DNA from: Curtobacterium herbarum
Lineage (GTDB): Bacteria; Actinomycetota; Actinomycetes; Actinomycetales; Microbacteriaceae
Direction: 5' to 3'
NCBI RefSeq assembly: GCF_016907335.1
Contig: NZ_JAFBBT010000001.1
Location: 1,612,001-1,676,000, forward strand
DNA: 64,000 nt
Shown: positions 1 to 9,345 of the stretch, piece by piece
How the letters are laid out: every line of letters begins with the position of its first letter
Position numbering within the stretch: the first letter of the stretch is position 1
Program-made: the position numbers and the translations under genes
The notes under the pieces: generated by a model
What the model was told of the DNA's origin: nothing
Seen by the model: only the letters and a program-made list of their open reading frames with translations
The model's database searches: none

Positions 1-2186
1 AGTTCCCGGCCGCCGACGCCACGCTCACCACCACGATGAAGAGCGTCGGCGAGGCGATGGCCATCGGCCGCAACTACGCCACCGCGCTGCAGAAGTCGCT
101 CCGGTCGCTCGAGAAGCGCGGGTCGAGCTTCCACTGGGACGTCCCGGCCGACCAGCTCGACAAGGCCGCGCTGCTCGAGAAGTCGTCGATCCCGACCGAC
201 GGCCGCATCGTCACGGTGCAGCAGGCGCTCGTCGCCGGCGCGACCGCGACCGAGGTCTTCGAGGCCACGAAGATCGACCCCTGGTTCATCGACCAGATCG
301 TCCTCATCAACGAGGTCGCGGAAGAGGTGCGCGCCGCTGAGACGCTCGACGCCGACACCGTCCGCTGGGCGAAGGAGCACGGCTTCAGCGACGCGCAGAT
401 CGCCTCGCTCCGCGGTGTCTCCGAGCAGGAGGCCCGTGACCAGCGCCACGCGCTCGGCATCCGCCCGGTGTTCAAGACGGTCGACACCTGCGCCGGCGAG
501 TTCCCGGCCCTGACGCCGTACCACTACTCGTCCTACGACACCGAGACCGAGGTCGCCCCGAGCGACCGCAAGAAGGTCGTCATCCTGGGCTCCGGCCCGA
601 ACCGCATCGGCCAGGGTGTCGAGTTCGACTACTCCTGCGTGCACGCGTCCTTCGCGCTGAGCGACGCCGGGTTCGAGACGATCATGGTCAACTGCAACCC
701 CGAGACCGTCTCGACCGACTACGACACCTCGGACCGGCTCTACTTCGAGCCGCTGACGGTGGAGGACGTCCTCGAGGTCATCGCGGCCGAGCAGGCATCG
801 GGCGAGGTCGTCGGCGTGGTCGTGCAGCTCGGGGGCCAGACCGCCCTGGGCCTGGCGAAGCCGCTCGAGGCCGCCGGCATCCCGATCCTCGGCACCAGCC
901 CGGACGCGATCGACCTGGCCGAGGAACGTGGTGCGTTCTCGCGCATCCTCGACGACGCCGGCCTGCTCGCGCCGAAGAACGGCACCGCGCACGACCTGGC
1001 CAGCGCCACCGCGGTCGCCGAGGGCATCGGGTACCCGGTCCTCGTCCGCCCGTCCTTCGTGCTCGGCGGTCGCGGCATGGAGATCGTCTACGACTCCGCC
1101 ACCCTCGCCGACTACTTCGACCGGATGGCCGACCAGGCGATCATCGGCCCCGACCTGCCGCTGCTCGTGGACCGGTTCCTGGACGACGCGGTCGAGATCG
1201 ACATCGACGCGCTCTACGACGGCGACCGGCTCTACGTCGGCGGCGTCATGGAGCACATCGAAGAGGCCGGCATCCACTCCGGCGACTCGTCCTGCACCCT
1301 GCCCCCGGTCGGCCTCGGCCGCGCCGAGATCCAGGCCGTCGTCGACGCGACCGAGCAGATCGCCCGCGGCGTCGGCGTCCGCGGACTCCTCAACGTGCAG
1401 TTCGCCATCGCCGCCGGCGTGCTCTACGTCCTCGAGGCGAACCCGCGCGCCAGCCGCACCGTCCCGTTCGTCTCGAAGGCGCTCGGCATCGCCCTGGCGA
1501 AGGCCGCGGCACGCATCATGACCGGCACGAGCATCGACGACCTGGTCGCCGAGGGGATGCTGCCGACCCGCGACGGCGCCTTCGTCCCGATGGAGTCGCC
1601 GATCGCCGTCAAGGAGGCCGTGCTGCCCTTCCGACGCTTCCGCACCCGCGAGGGCCAGGTCGTCGACTCGGTGCTCAGCCCCGAGATGCGCTCCACCGGT
1701 GAGGTCATGGGCATCGACCGCGACTTCCCGCGGGCGTTCCTGAAGAGCCAGGAGGCCGCGTACGGCGGGCTGCCCACCAGCGGCACCGTGTTCGTGAGCG
1801 TCGCCGACACCGACAAGCGCGCCATCGTCCTGCCGGTGCACCGTCTGCAGCAGCTCGGCTTCACGATCATCGCGACCGAGGGGACCGCCGAGGTGCTCCG
1901 CCGCAACGGCATCCTGGTCGGCGTCGTCGGCAAGTTCAGCCAGGGGCAGGAGAGCGTCGTCGACCTGCTCGCCCGCAACGAGGTCGACATCGTCATCAAC
2001 ACGCCGAGCGGCGCTGCGGGGCGTGCGGACGGGTACGAGATCCGCGCGGCCACCGTGGCGGCCGACAAGCCGCTGTTCACGACGATCTCGCAGCTCGGCG
2101 CGGCCGTCGCGGCGATCGAGACGATCGGGACGCCGCACAGCGTCCGGAGCCTGCAGGACTACGCGCTCGAGCGGGCGGGCTGGTGA
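1..2186 (+). CDS. carB: Carbamoyl-phosphate synthase large subunit, C-terminal part (5' end outside window)
   Basis: The large subunit uses ammonia delivered by CarA, bicarbonate and two ATP to make carbamoyl phosphate for pyrimidines and arginine. The reading frame is open from the first bases of the window, so the start lies upstream; about 727 residues are present of the roughly 1,100 usual for the family. Visible parts are the end of the first ATP-grasp unit ([12 protein letters not shown]), the helical oligomerisation domain, the second synthetase half opening with [16 protein letters not shown] near visible residue 190, its ATP-grasp fold with [13 protein letters not shown], and the C-terminal MGS-like allosteric domain (from about residue 600). 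The stop overlaps the pyrF start by 4 bp, fitting a pyr operon. Identification is firm. Confidence 0.98.
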   Translation, partial: FPAADATLTTTMKSVGEAMAIGRNYATALQKSLRSLEKRGSSFHWDVPADQLDKAALLEKSSIPTDGRIVTVQQALVAGATATEVFEATKIDPWFIDQIVLINEVAEEVRAAETLDADTVRWAKEHGFSDAQIASLRGVSEQEARDQRHALGIRPVFKTVDTCAGEFPALTPYHYSSYDTETEVAPSDRKKVVILGSGPNRIGQGVEFDYSCVHASFALSDAGFETIMVNCNPETVSTDYDTSDRLYFEPLTVEDVLEVIAAEQASGEVVGVVVQLGGQTALGLAKPLEAAGIPILGTSPDAIDLAEERGAFSRILDDAGLLAPKNGTAHDLASATAVAEGIGYPVLVRPSFVLGGRGMEIVYDSATLADYFDRMADQAIIGPDLPLLVDRFLDDAVEIDIDALYDGDRLYVGGVMEHIEEAGIHSGDSSCTLPPVGLGRAEIQAVVDATEQIARGVGVRGLLNVQFAIAAGVLYVLEANPRASRTVPFVSKALGIALAKAAARIMTGTSIDDLVAEGMLPTRDGAFVPMESPIAVKEAVLPFRRFRTREGQVVDSVLSPEMRSTGEVMGIDRDFPRAFLKSQEAAYGGLPTSGTVFVSVADTDKRAIVLPVHRLQQLGFTIIATEGTAEVLRRNGILVGVVGKFSQGQESVVDLLARNEVDIVINTPSGAAGRADGYEIRAATVAADKPLFTTISQLGAAVAAIETIGTPHSVRSLQDYALERAGW

Positions 2187-3067
2187 CCCCAGCCCGGCCT
2201 GGAGGCCCGACCCCGTTCGGCGTCCGGCTCGCCGCCGCCATCGGGTCGCGGTCGGCGCTCTGCGTCGGCATCGACCCCCACGCCGCCACCCTGGCGGCGT
2301 GGGGGCTCGGCCGTGACGAGGCGGGACTCACCGCCTTCGGCGCGGCCCTGGTCGACGCGGCCGCGGGTCGCGCGGCCGTGGTGAAGCCGCAGATCGCGTT
2401 CTTCGAGGCGGCCGGGGTGCCCGGCTATCGTGCGCTCGGGGCGACGATCCGTCGCGCGCGTCATGCGGGCCTCCTGGTCGTGGCGGACGTCAAGCGCGGC
2501 GACATCGGCTCCACCGGTGACGACTACGCGCTGGCGTGGCTCGACCGGGACGGACCGTTCGCGGCGGACGCGATGACGGTGTCCCCGTACCTCGGGTACG
2601 GCTCGCTGGCGGGGACGATCACCGTCGCCCGCGAGCACGGTGCCGGCGTGTTCGTCCTCGCCGCGACAAGCAACCCGGAGGCCCGGGTCCTGCAGACCGC
2701 GGTGCTGGCCGAGGGACCGCGTGCCGGGCGGACCGTGGCGGCCGGTATCGTCGTGGACGTGGCAGACGACAACCGGACGACGGCCGACCAGGCCCTGGGG
2801 GACGTCGGGCTCGTGCTCGGCGCGACCCTCGACCTCGACGACTTCGGCATCACGGCCGACGAGATCGGTACCGCCCCGGTGCTCGCGCCGGGGTTCGGTG
2901 CGCAGGGGGCCCGCATCGAGGACCTCCGCGCGCTGTACGGCACCCGTGCCGAGCAGGTGCTCGTCAACGAGTCCCGCGGGCTGCTCGTCGACGGACCGGA
3001 CGGCGTCGCCGCGCTCGTGACGGACCGTGCCGACCGGATCGCAGCAGCGCTGGGGACGGCGGCGTGA
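2183..3067 (+). CDS. pyrF: Orotidine 5'-phosphate decarboxylase (type 2 subfamily)
   Basis: Decarboxylates OMP to UMP, the last step of de novo pyrimidine synthesis, in the cytosol. The 294-residue protein has the signature [10 protein letters not shown], whose Lys and Asp belong to the catalytic DxKxxD set, and an early LCVGIDPH strand. Its length and the late glycine-rich APGFGAQGA segment match the longer type 2 PyrF found in actinobacteria rather than the short E. coli type. It starts at a GTG inside the carB stop (GTGA overlap) and its own end overlaps the gmk start, so carB-pyrF-gmk should be translationally coupled. Confidence 0.97.
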   Translation: MTPARPGGPTPFGVRLAAAIGSRSALCVGIDPHAATLAAWGLGRDEAGLTAFGAALVDAAAGRAAVVKPQIAFFEAAGVPGYRALGATIRRARHAGLLVVADVKRGDIGSTGDDYALAWLDRDGPFAADAMTVSPYLGYGSLAGTITVAREHGAGVFVLAATSNPEARVLQTAVLAEGPRAGRTVAAGIVVDVADDNRTTADQALGDVGLVLGATLDLDDFGITADEIGTAPVLAPGFGAQGARIEDLRALYGTRAEQVLVNESRGLLVDGPDGVAALVTDRADRIAAALGTAA

Positions 3068-4029
3068 GCCAGGAGCAGGCCGACGGCCCCAGCACGGACG
3101 CCGCGCCCGACCGCTCGTCGTTGCCGGCGCACCGGAACCCCCCGGAGGTCGACCGCGTCGCCGCCGCGAAGGCGGCCGTCGCCGCGCGCCGTGCCCGCGC
3201 CGCGGTGAAGTCGGCGGTCGCCGCGGGCGAGCGGTCGCCGCTCGAGGTGGCCCGCTCCGCATGGTCCGTGGACGAGTCCGTCGTCGCGGCCACCTCGGCG
3301 GAACGCTCGCTCCGGGTCCGTGACCTCCTGACCAGCCTGCCCGGTGTCGGACCCGCCCGGGCCGAGGCCGTGATGGGCGCGCTGCGGATCGCCCCCTCGA
3401 AGCGCCTCGGGGGACTCGGCAGCCGCCAGCGCACCGAGCTCGCCGACTGGCTCGCCCAGCGTGGCCGGAAGCGTGCCGCGTCGAAGCTCGTCGTGCTCGC
3501 CGGACCCACCGCGGTCGGCAAGGGCACGGTCAGCGCGTACATTCGCGAGCAGTACCCCGAGGTGAACCTCAGCGTGTCCGCGACGACCCGGAAGCCCCGA
3601 CCGGGCGAGGTCGACGGCGTGCACTACTACTTCGTCGACGACGCCGAGTTCGACCGGATGATCCGCGACCGCGAACTGCTCGAGTACGCGACCGTGCACA
3701 ACTCCTACCGGTACGGCACCCCGCGGCCGCCGATCGACCGCGCGCTCGACGCCGGCGAGAAGGTCATGCTCGAGATCGACCTGCAGGGCGCCCGTCAGGT
3801 GCGGGACGCCATGCCCGAGGCCGTCCTGGTCTTCCTGCTGCCCCCGACGTGGGACGAACTCGTCCGTCGGCTCATCGGCCGCGGCACCGAGTCGCCGGAG
3901 GAACAGACGCGCCGACTCGAGACCGCCAAGGTGGAGCTCGCGGCCCAGGACGAGTTCGACGTGCGGATCGTGAACTCCGATGTCAGCGCGGCGGCACGTG
4001 AGGTCGTAGACTTGTTCTCTGCGCCCTGA
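3064..4029 (+). CDS. gmk: Fusion of actinobacterial integration host factor (mIHF) domain with guanylate kinase
   Basis: Guanylate kinase phosphorylates GMP to GDP. The chosen start is GTG 3064, overlapping the pyrF stop (GTGA); it gives 321 residues against about 200 for a stand-alone Gmk. Residues 140-321 are the kinase: P-loop GPTAVGKGT near 147, [16 protein letters not shown] for GMP binding, and the lid [17 protein letters not shown]. Residues about 25-135 resemble mycobacterial mIHF, a nucleoid protein: a basic Ala/Arg-rich helix ([10 protein letters not shown]) then a helix-hairpin-helix-like [13 protein letters not shown] and [13 protein letters not shown]. In Mycobacterium mihF is a separate gene just upstream of gmk. 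I see no stop or frameshift between the parts, so the fusion looks genuine. DNA binding by the fused part is inferred. Confidence 0.93.
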   Translation: MSQEQADGPSTDAAPDRSSLPAHRNPPEVDRVAAAKAAVAARRARAAVKSAVAAGERSPLEVARSAWSVDESVVAATSAERSLRVRDLLTSLPGVGPARAEAVMGALRIAPSKRLGGLGSRQRTELADWLAQRGRKRAASKLVVLAGPTAVGKGTVSAYIREQYPEVNLSVSATTRKPRPGEVDGVHYYFVDDAEFDRMIRDRELLEYATVHNSYRYGTPRPPIDRALDAGEKVMLEIDLQGARQVRDAMPEAVLVFLLPPTWDELVRRLIGRGTESPEEQTRRLETAKVELAAQDEFDVRIVNSDVSAAAREVVDLFSAP

Positions 4030-4058
4030 CGGGTGCACCGACGACGAGGAGCAATCCC

Positions 4059-4322
4059 ATGGCCAACCCCCAGGGCATCATCGACCCGCCCATCGACGAC
4101 CTGCTCAGCAAGGTCGAGTCGAAGTACGCGCTCGTGATCTTCGCCTCGAAGCGCGCCCGCCAGATCAACGACTACTACGCCGACCTGCACGAAGGCTCGC
4201 TCTTCGACAACGTCGGCCCGCTCGTCGACTCGACGATCGACGACAAGCCGCTCTCGGTCGCGCTCCACGAGATCAACGAGGACAAGCTGACCGTCACCAA
4301 GCAGCAGCAGCCCTCCGCCTGA
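4059..4322 (+). CDS. rpoZ: RNA polymerase omega subunit
   Basis: Omega helps beta-prime fold and join the RNA polymerase core. The 87-residue product has the family core [24 protein letters not shown] followed by a short acidic region; the conserved DDLL...KY...I..AxRARQ pattern is complete. The ATG at 4059 is preceded by a GAGGAG ribosome site about 8 nt upstream. It lies 29 bp after gmk and 5 bp before metK, in the usual actinobacterial gmk-rpoZ order. Confidence 0.96.
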   Translation: MANPQGIIDPPIDDLLSKVESKYALVIFASKRARQINDYYADLHEGSLFDNVGPLVDSTIDDKPLSVALHEINEDKLTVTKQQQPSA

Positions 4323-4327
4323 TCCCG

Positions 4328-5536
4328 GTGACTGCGCTCCGTCTGTTCACGTCGGAATCGGTGACCGAAGGCCACCCCGACAAGATCTGCGACCAGATCT
4401 CGGACGCGATCCTGGACGCCCTGCTCACGGTCGACCCGCACGCGCGGGTCGCCGTCGAGACGATGGTGACGACCGGGCTCGTGCACGTCGCGGGAGAGGT
4501 CACGACCTCCGGCTACGTCGAGATCCCGCAGCTCGTCCGTGACGTCATCACCGGCATCGGGTACAACTCGTCCGACGTGAGCTTCGACGGTCGCACCTGC
4601 GGCGTCGAGATCTCGATCGGTGCGCAGTCCCCGGACATCGCCCAGGGCGTCGACGAGTCCCTCGACACCCGCTCGGGTGCTGGCTCGGACCCGCTCGACC
4701 GCCAGGGCGCGGGCGACCAGGGCATCATGTTCGGTTTCGCCACGAACGAGACGCCGGAGTACATGCCGGTCGCCATCTGGCTCGCACACCGCCTGGCCGA
4801 GAAGCTCGCCGCGGTCCGCAAGTCCGGTGAGCTGACCTACCTGCGCCCGGACGGCAAGACCCAGGTCACGGTCGGGTACGACGGCGTCACGCCGAAGACC
4901 GTCGAGACCGTGGTCCTGTCGACCCAGCACGCGCCGAGCGTCTCGCTCGAGCAGCTGACGGCCGACATCACCGAGCACGTGATCCGCCCGGTCCTCGACC
5001 TGGTGGACCTCGACTCGTCCCACGTCGACGTCATCGTGAACCCGACCGGTCGCTTCGAGATCGGCGGCCCGCAGGGTGACGCCGGGCTCACCGGCCGCAA
5101 GGTCATCGTCGACACGTACGGCGGGGCCTCCCGTCACGGCGGCGGTGCGTTCAGCGGCAAGGACCCGTCGAAGGTGGACCGTTCGGCGGCGTACGCGCTC
5201 CGCTGGGTCGCGAAGAACGCCGTCGCGGCCGGGCTCGCCGACCGCCTCGAGGTCCAGGTCGCCTACGCGATCGGCCGCGCCAAGCCGGTCGGTCTGTACG
5301 TCGAGTCCTTCGGCACCGGGCACGTGGACGACGCGACGATCGAGGCCGCGATCACGCAGGTGTTCGACCTGCGTCCGGCTGCGATCATCCGCGACCTCGA
5401 CCTGCTGACCCCGAAGTACGCGCAGACCGCGACGTACGGCCACTTCGGTCGGGAACTGCCGGGCTTCACCTGGGAGCAGCTCGACCGCGTCGAGGAGCTC
5501 CGCACCGCGGCAGGACTCGTCTCCGCCACCGTCTGA
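4328..5536 (+). CDS. metK: S-adenosylmethionine synthetase
   Basis: Makes S-adenosylmethionine from methionine and ATP. The 402-residue protein carries [13 protein letters not shown] near the N-terminus (catalytic His and Asp), the [12 protein letters not shown] loop, and the P-loop-like [19 protein letters not shown] with K+/Mg2+ and phosphate ligands. Start is GTG 4328, only 5 bp after the rpoZ stop. In many actinobacteria coaBC (dfp) sits between rpoZ and metK; here there is no room for it. priA follows after 7 bp, suggesting one transcript. Confidence 0.98.
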   Translation: MTALRLFTSESVTEGHPDKICDQISDAILDALLTVDPHARVAVETMVTTGLVHVAGEVTTSGYVEIPQLVRDVITGIGYNSSDVSFDGRTCGVEISIGAQSPDIAQGVDESLDTRSGAGSDPLDRQGAGDQGIMFGFATNETPEYMPVAIWLAHRLAEKLAAVRKSGELTYLRPDGKTQVTVGYDGVTPKTVETVVLSTQHAPSVSLEQLTADITEHVIRPVLDLVDLDSSHVDVIVNPTGRFEIGGPQGDAGLTGRKVIVDTYGGASRHGGGAFSGKDPSKVDRSAAYALRWVAKNAVAAGLADRLEVQVAYAIGRAKPVGLYVESFGTGHVDDATIEAAITQVFDLRPAAIIRDLDLLTPKYAQTATYGHFGRELPGFTWEQLDRVEELRTAAGLVSATV

Positions 5537-5543
5537 GGCCCTC

Positions 5544-7706
5544 GTGGCCACCGTCGCGCGTGTCGTCCTCGACTCGCCGCTCCCGCAGCTCGACCGTCTG
5601 TTCGACTACCGGGTGCCGGCCGAGATCGAGGACGACTGCGTGCCGGGGGTCCGGGTCCGGGTCCCGCTGCGCTCCGGCGCCCGGATGACCGACGCCTACG
5701 TGGTGGAGGTCGTGTCGGACGACGCACTGTCGCCGGAGAACGACTTCCCGGGGGAGCTGAGCGTTGTCGAGGAGCTCGTCAGCCCGGTCCCGGTGCTCGC
5801 GCCGGAGGTCTGGCAGCTCGCCCGTGCCGTGGCCGACCGGGCCGCCGGGGTCGCCAGCGACGTGCTGCGTCTCGCCGTCCCGACCCGGCAGGTCCGGCCC
5901 GAGAAGGCCTGGCTCGCGCGTGACCTCGACCACGTGCCTCCTCGGGTGACGCCGGCGCCCGTCGAGGGGTACGGCGACGCGGTCGTCGAGTCCGTGATCG
6001 ACGCCGGAGGCCGTGCGGCCGTCAGCGCGATCCCGCACCCGGTCCTGCTCAGCGCCCCGACCACGGCGGTCGCGGACGACGGCGCGGGTGCCGATCCCGA
6101 CGACACCGCCGACGCGGACACCAGCGCCGCAACCGGCACCAGCCCGGACACACCGGCACCGGCACCAGCACCGGCACCGGCACCAGCACCGGCACCAGCA
6201 CCGGCACAGGCGCCTGCATCGGAACCGGGACCCACCTGGGTCCCCGGCTGGGCCGCGACCCTCGCCCAGGCCGCCGCGCACACCCTGGCGGGGGAGCGCT
6301 CCGCCGTCCTCGCCGTGCCCGACTTCCGCGACGTCGCCGACCTCGAGCGCGCCCTGCTCGTCCTGGTGCCCGCGGAGCGCGTGGTCCGCTTCGACGCGAA
6401 GCAGACGAACGGGCAGCGTGCCCGGGCCCTCCTGACCGCACGGACCCACCCGGTCGTCGCGATCGGCAGCCGTGCCGCCGTGTACGCCCCCGCCTCGGAG
6501 CTCGGCCTCATCGCGCTCTGGGACGACGGCGACCCGTCCTTCGCCGAGCAGCGCGCCCCGTACGTGCACACCCGCGACGTCGCCCTGGTGCGCACGGCCC
6601 AGTCCGGGGCCGCGCTGCTGATGGTGTCGCACGCCCGGAGCACCGACGTGCAGCGGCTCGTCGAGCTCGGGTGGCTGCAGGAGATCGGTCCGCACCGCGC
6701 CCGGGTGCCGAAGGTGATCCCGACGGCCCACCAGACGAACGCCGACGGCTACGCCGCACAGGCCCGGATCCCGAGCAGCGCCTGGCGTGCGGCGCGGGAG
6801 GCCAGCCACGACGGCCCCGTGCTCGTCCAGGTGTCGAACCCGGGCTTCGGCACGGGCCTGGTCTGCACCGAGTGCGGCGAACGTGCGCACTGCCGGGTGT
6901 GCGGTGGTCCACTCGGCAGCCCGCACGCCGGGTCGACCCCGCAGTGCCGGTTCTGCGGCGCTCTCGCGGCCGGGTACCGCTGCCCGACGTGCGGCAACGG
7001 CAAGCTCAAGCCCGTGGGGCAGGGTGCCCAGCGCACCGCGGACGAACTCGGTCGTGCCTTCCCGAACACCCGGATCGTGGTGGCCGACGGGTCACGCCCG
7101 ATCGACGAGGTCCCGGCCCGTCCCGCGGTCGTCGTCGCCACGCGCGGCGCCGAACCCGACGTCCCCGGCGGGTACGCCTGCGTGCTGCTGCTCGACGGTG
7201 AGCGGATGCTGGCGCGCGAGGGGCTGCGGGTGCAGGAGGACGTCCTGCGGATCTGGGCGAACGCTGCGGCGAAGGGCGCTGCCGGTGCGCCGGTGTACCT
7301 CGTCGGCATCGGCGGGAAGCTCGCGAACGCGATGGCCCTCTGGCGGCTCGACGTCCCCGCGCACGAGGAACTCACCGACCGTCGTGAGCTGTTCTTCCCA
7401 CCCGCCGTCCGGGTCGCGACCCTGACCGGGACGGACGAGGCGGTGACCGGCGCGATCGAGGCCCTCGGCGATGCACCCGTCGGTCCGGTCCTCGGTCCGG
7501 TGCCCGTCGACGACCCGACGCCGGGGACGGTCCGGGCGATCGTGCGCTTCCCCTACGGGCACGGCACCGAGGTCGCGGCGACCCTCAAGGCCGAGGTGAT
7601 CCGCCGGTCGTCGACGCGGCGGGTCGTCAAGGGCGGGACGAAGCGCCGTGCCGCCCCGGCCCTCCGGGTCCGGATGGACGACGCGGAACCGTTCTCGGAG
7701 GTCTGA
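5544..7706 (+). CDS. priA: Primosomal protein N' (PriA), actinobacterial type lacking helicase motifs
   Basis: PriA recognises stalled forks and loads the replisome. The 720-residue protein has the N-terminal DNA-binding region (VVLDSPLPQLDRLFDYRVP) and the zinc-binding block of paired cysteines (CTECGERAHCRVC, CRFCGALAAGYRCPTC). The helicase region is recognisable by position, but there is no Walker A GxGKT and the DEAH box is replaced by LWDDGD, so ATP-driven unwinding is unlikely; this is the known state of PriA in many actinobacteria. A low-complexity Pro-Ala linker near residues 170-220 comes from a DNA repeat. GTG start, 7 bp after metK. A perfect hairpin lies about 70 bp after the stop. 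Confidence 0.93.
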   Translation: MATVARVVLDSPLPQLDRLFDYRVPAEIEDDCVPGVRVRVPLRSGARMTDAYVVEVVSDDALSPENDFPGELSVVEELVSPVPVLAPEVWQLARAVADRAAGVASDVLRLAVPTRQVRPEKAWLARDLDHVPPRVTPAPVEGYGDAVVESVIDAGGRAAVSAIPHPVLLSAPTTAVADDGAGADPDDTADADTSAATGTSPDTPAPAPAPAPAPAPAPAPAQAPASEPGPTWVPGWAATLAQAAAHTLAGERSAVLAVPDFRDVADLERALLVLVPAERVVRFDAKQTNGQRARALLTARTHPVVAIGSRAAVYAPASELGLIALWDDGDPSFAEQRAPYVHTRDVALVRTAQSGAALLMVSHARSTDVQRLVELGWLQEIGPHRARVPKVIPTAHQTNADGYAAQARIPSSAWRAAREASHDGPVLVQVSNPGFGTGLVCTECGERAHCRVCGGPLGSPHAGSTPQCRFCGALAAGYRCPTCGNGKLKPVGQGAQRTADELGRAFPNTRIVVADGSRPIDEVPARPAVVVATRGAEPDVPGGYACVLLLDGERMLAREGLRVQEDVLRIWANAAAKGAAGAPVYLVGIGGKLANAMALWRLDVPAHEELTDRRELFFPPAVRVATLTGTDEAVTGAIEALGDAPVGPVLGPVPVDDPTPGTVRAIVRFPYGHGTEVAATLKAEVIRRSSTRRVVKGGTKRRAAPALRVRMDDAEPFSEV
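6151..6207 (+). repeat. In-frame hexamer repeat encoding a Pro-Ala linker in priA
   Basis: Near-perfect iteration of 6-bp units alternating GGCACC and AGCACC over about 57 bp. It encodes about ten Pro-Ala pairs between the N-terminal domain and the degenerate helicase region. Unit length keeps the frame, so copy number could vary without breaking the gene. Confidence 0.85.
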
Positions 7707-7774
7707 GGCCCGACGTTCGACCACCGGCGTTCGATGCCCGGGCGCGTCGGTCGCGGACCCGACCCGGGACACGA

Positions 7775-7810
7775 CGGGAGGCCCGTGGCGATCCCGCCAC
7801 GGGCCTCCCG
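7775..7810. terminator. Bidirectional hairpin between convergent priA and the DUF4383 gene
   Basis: A perfect 16-bp inverted repeat (7775-7790 with 7795-7810) around a 4-nt loop, followed by TTCCGT. It sits between two genes that end facing each other, so it can stop both transcripts. Its arms contain the 10-mer CGGGAGGCCC, found at other intergenic hairpins in this window. Nothing else is evident between 7707 and 7827. Confidence 0.85.
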
Positions 7811-7827
7811 TTCCGTCGCTCCGCGCG

Positions 7828-8304
7828 TCAGCGAGCAGTGCGCTCCGCGCCGACCGGCGCCCGACGGCCGCGCGAGAGCACGACCCCGAGGGCGACCATG
7901 CCGATCGCCAGGACCAGGTGCAGCCAGTTGTCGGCCCAGTTCAGCGGCACGAAGTTCGCGGCGCTGTCGCTGTTGGCGGTGAACAGGCCGTAGATCCAGA
8001 GGACGGAGTACACGACGCCTCCGACGACCAGGTAGAAGCGCGCGCCACTGGCACGGCGGGCTGCCGCGACACCGACGATGCCGAAGAGCAGGTGGACGAT
8101 GTTGTGCAGGACGGACACCTGGAAGATGCCGAGCAGCATGCCCATCGAGCCGTTGCCGGCTCCGCCGAGGTCGCCGGTGGTCAGGCCGGGGACGAAGCCG
8201 GCGATGCCGACGAGCAGGAAGACGATGCCGACGACGAGGGTGCCCTTCTGGACGGGGGTCTCGGCGAAGCTCGTGGGTGCGGGGGTGGAGAGTCGGTCGG
8301 TCAT
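7828..8304 (-). CDS. DUF4383 family integral membrane protein
   Basis: A 158-residue membrane protein with about four hydrophobic segments (roughly residues 22-44, 55-80, 88-110 and 130-150) and a short charged C-terminus. Its pattern (GIVFLLVGIAGFVPG, NIVHLLFGIVGV, NWADNWLHLVLAIGM) fits DUF4383, a family of unknown function common in actinobacteria. The ATG at 8304 has a good AAAGGA ribosome site just upstream on the minus strand. It is a single gene in opposite orientation to its neighbours, convergent with priA and divergent from fmt. No catalytic residues can be named. Confidence 0.85.
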   Translation of the reverse strand: MTDRLSTPAPTSFAETPVQKGTLVVGIVFLLVGIAGFVPGLTTGDLGGAGNGSMGMLLGIFQVSVLHNIVHLLFGIVGVAAARRASGARFYLVVGGVVYSVLWIYGLFTANSDSAANFVPLNWADNWLHLVLAIGMVALGVVLSRGRRAPVGAERTAR

Positions 8305-8332
8305 GTTCGTTCCTTTCCGGGAATTGCCTGAG

Positions 8333-8338
8333 AAGGTA
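8333..8338 (-). promoter_or_regulatory. Possible -10 element for the DUF4383 gene
   Basis: Reading the minus strand, TACCTT fits TANNNT about 28 nt upstream of the start, leaving room for the AAAGGA ribosome site. No -35 hexamer is clear. On the plus strand GAGACT (8379-8384) stands 7 nt before the fmt start and may be its -10. Confidence 0.35.
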
Positions 8339-8391
8339 CCCGCACACGGGTGCAGACGTTCGGCGGCGCGGCTCGTGGGAGACTGGCCCCC

Positions 8392-9345
8392 ATGCGTCTC
8401 GTCGTCGCCGGCAGCCCTGCTGCCGCGGTCCCCACCCTCCGTGCTCTGGCGGCGTCCGACCACGAGATCGGGGCGGTGCTCACCCGCCCGCCGACACCGC
8501 AGGGCCGGAAGCGCGTGCTCACGCCGACGCCGGTCGCGCAGGTCGCGGCGGAGCTCGGACTGCCGGTGATCGAGGCCTCCCGCGTGGACGACGAGGTCAC
8601 CGCCCGGATCGCTGCGCTCGGCGTCGACCTCGGCGTGATCGTCGCCTACGGTGCGCTGCTCCGCCGGCCGGCGCTCGACGCCCCGCGGCTCGGCTGGGTC
8701 AACCTGCACTTCTCGGACCTGCCGGCGTACCGCGGCGCCGCGCCCGTCCAGCGGGCCGTGATGGCCGGCGACACCACCACCGCGGCGACGGTCTTCCAGC
8801 TGGTCGAGGCCCTGGACGCCGGCCCGGTCTACGCGTCCGAGCCGTTCACGATCGACCCGGAGGCCACCTCCGGCGAGGTCCTCGCCGCGATGGCCGAGAC
8901 CGGAGCGGACGTGGTCGTGCGGGTCGTCGACGCCCTCGCTCGGGGCACGGCCACGGCGACCGAGCAGGTCGGGTCGCCGACGACGGCCCCGAAGCTGACG
9001 CTCGAGGACGGCCGGACCGACTTCGCCGCCTCCGCGCACCTGGTGCACGCCCGCCTCCGCGGCGTCACCCCGGAACCGGGTGCGTTCGCGCACCTCGGCG
9101 AGACCCGGGTGAAGCTGCTGCGGGCCCACCGGCTCGCCGCGCGCGACGGCCGGCCGGGAGGCACGGGGGGCTCCGCCCCGGACCTCGCCCCCGGTGCGCT
9201 CCGGCTCGTGGACGGCGCCCTGCTGGTCGGGACGGCGGACGAACCGCTCGTGCTGGCCGAGGTGCAGCCGGCCGGCAAGAAGGCGATGGACGCCGCGGCC
9301 TGGGCCCGCGGGCTCGGACCGCTCGACGGGAAGGTGCTCGCATGA
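8392..9345 (+). CDS. fmt: Methionyl-tRNA formyltransferase
   Basis: Formylates initiator Met-tRNA with 10-formyl-THF. The start is set at ATG 8392 because it yields the family N-terminus MRLVVAGSPAAAVPTLRAL; an upstream GTG at 8350 would add an atypical peptide. The catalytic Asn-His-Asp set is visible: NLHFSDLPAYRGAAPVQRA gives Asn and His, and LDAGPVYA gives Asp. The C-terminal OB-like domain follows, to 317 residues. The stop overlaps the rsmB start by 4 bp, a common pairing since both act in translation. Confidence 0.97.
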   Translation: MRLVVAGSPAAAVPTLRALAASDHEIGAVLTRPPTPQGRKRVLTPTPVAQVAAELGLPVIEASRVDDEVTARIAALGVDLGVIVAYGALLRRPALDAPRLGWVNLHFSDLPAYRGAAPVQRAVMAGDTTTAATVFQLVEALDAGPVYASEPFTIDPEATSGEVLAAMAETGADVVVRVVDALARGTATATEQVGSPTTAPKLTLEDGRTDFAASAHLVHARLRGVTPEPGAFAHLGETRVKLLRAHRLAARDGRPGGTGGSAPDLAPGALRLVDGALLVGTADEPLVLAEVQPAGKKAMDAAAWARGLGPLDGKVLA

